Translations under genes and position numbers: made by a program
Shown here: positions 43,372 through 43,759 of the stretch, in pieces
Layout: each line of letters starts with the position of its first letter
How positions within the stretch are numbered: position 1 is the first letter of the stretch
Notes under the pieces: generated by a model
Told to the model about the DNA's origin: nothing
Seen by the model: only the letters and a program-made list of their open reading frames with translations
Database searches by the model: none
Origin: CAZEHS01 sp964649745
GTDB taxonomy: Bacteria; Bacillota; Clostridia; Peptostreptococcales; Acidaminobacteraceae
Direction: 5' to 3'
DNA length: 43,759 nt
Assembly: GCA_964649745.1 (NCBI GenBank)
Contig: CAZYQI010000027.1
Location: forward strand, 1-43,759

Positions 43372-43423
43372 AAAGGTGGCATCACAAAGAGGAATCATGT
43401 TCCCACTTTGTGATGCCACCTTT
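43372..43423 (+). terminator. Operon-ending terminator
   Basis: Perfect 18-bp arms (AAAGGTGGCATCACAAAG and its inverse) with a 16-base loop end in TTTATT, 26 bases after the last antiporter gene. It marks the operon as complete within the window. Confidence 0.85.
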
Positions 43424-43496
43424 ATTCAGATATAAAACACCGTACTGTTAATCCCACAACTTTAATTTGCCCTGTTATCTCTGATTGATCGTCAAA

Positions 43497-43755
43497 TCAA
43501 GGTTGGTGTATGATCGGGAGTTTCAGAATCGTAGCCAAATCAAGGTAAGTTTGCGAAACCCATGTGAGTGTAGCAATATTGTTCAGGTATTCACTTTGAA
43601 CTAATGCTAAAGGTTCACGAATAGCTTCCATAATCTGAGTAGCAGAGGCCCTTTTCCCTGTGTCTTGACTTTGGGGGCATTATATTCTGCTGAGTTGTTT
43701 CCATATGTTAGCGGTACAATAAGATACAGCAAAAACGGACATTAAAAATACAGCA
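43497..43755 (-). pseudogene. Possible decayed gene at the right edge
   Basis: A minus-strand frame reads SATQIMEAIREPLALVQSEY and then NNIATLTWVSQTYLDLATIL before a TGA (43497-43499). Upstream the same frame is broken by TAA (43680-43682) and continues with a hydrophobic stretch (AVFLMSVFAVSYCTANIW) to the window edge. No start or ribosome binding site is visible. It may be a degenerated gene entering from the right. I do not recognise the product. The rest of 43424-43496 holds nothing I can identify. Confidence 0.3.
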
Positions 43756-43759
43756 ATAA

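Overview
The window looks like chromosome of an anaerobic low-to-moderate GC Firmicute, probably class Clostridia. The reasons are a T-box riboswitch, strong AGGAGG-type ribosome binding sites, the indirect route to Asn-tRNA and Gln-tRNA (GatCAB), copper-amine-oxidase-N surface domains, and lipoprotein or Sec signals of Gram-positive type. No rRNA, tRNA or CRISPR array was seen. I could not compare it with a database, so all names rest on motifs and context.

Left part (1-5187, minus strand): the start of an unknown gene running off the left edge, exonuclease III, a membrane GGDEF-EAL protein, then a small mobile-element scar (truncated acidic-tail gene, Bro-N protein, excisionase-like HTH).

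Polymorphic-toxin island (4525-19777, minus strand): a secreted glycine-rich and fibronectin-III protein is followed by a 2718-residue protein that fuses a signal peptide, a subtilisin-like S8 protease, a long RHS/YD-repeat shell and a variable C-terminal toxin tip. Next come a probable immunity gene, then a displaced second RHS tip (sharing a 544-bp gapless repeat with the main gene) and a membrane protein that is probably its immunity partner. A decayed paralog C-terminus lies upstream of the fibronectin gene.

Housekeeping part (20354-26742): membrane protein, two tandem cyclophilins (one lipoprotein, one with a copper-amine-oxidase-N domain), DUF302 protein, membrane protein, AI-2E-type permease, DUF554 protein, plus a 127-bp inverted-repeat element next to the C-terminal scrap of a GGDEF gene.

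tRNA-dependent transamidation operon (26852-32237, minus strand): promoter, T-box leader, an aspartyl-tRNA synthetase fused to GatC, then gatA and gatB. The leader's specifier region reads GAAC, which holds both an Asn codon (AAC) and a Glu codon (GAA).

Right part (32302-43423, plus strand): a sigma-54 enhancer-binding activator (GAF, PAS, AAA+, Fis HTH), three copies of a putative operator just behind it, a terminator, a good -24/-12 promoter, and an 11-gene operon. The first eight genes follow the order of the archaeal mbhA-H sodium/proton antiporter module (MrpE, F, G, MbhD-like, MbhE-like, MrpB, C, D). Three more large NuoL/M/N-type subunits follow instead of hydrogenase genes, and the operon ends at a perfect 18-bp stem terminator. 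The most noteworthy observations are this sigma-54-driven four-antiporter complex, the AspRS-GatC fusion under a T-box, and the protease-RHS toxin with its orphan tip cassette.
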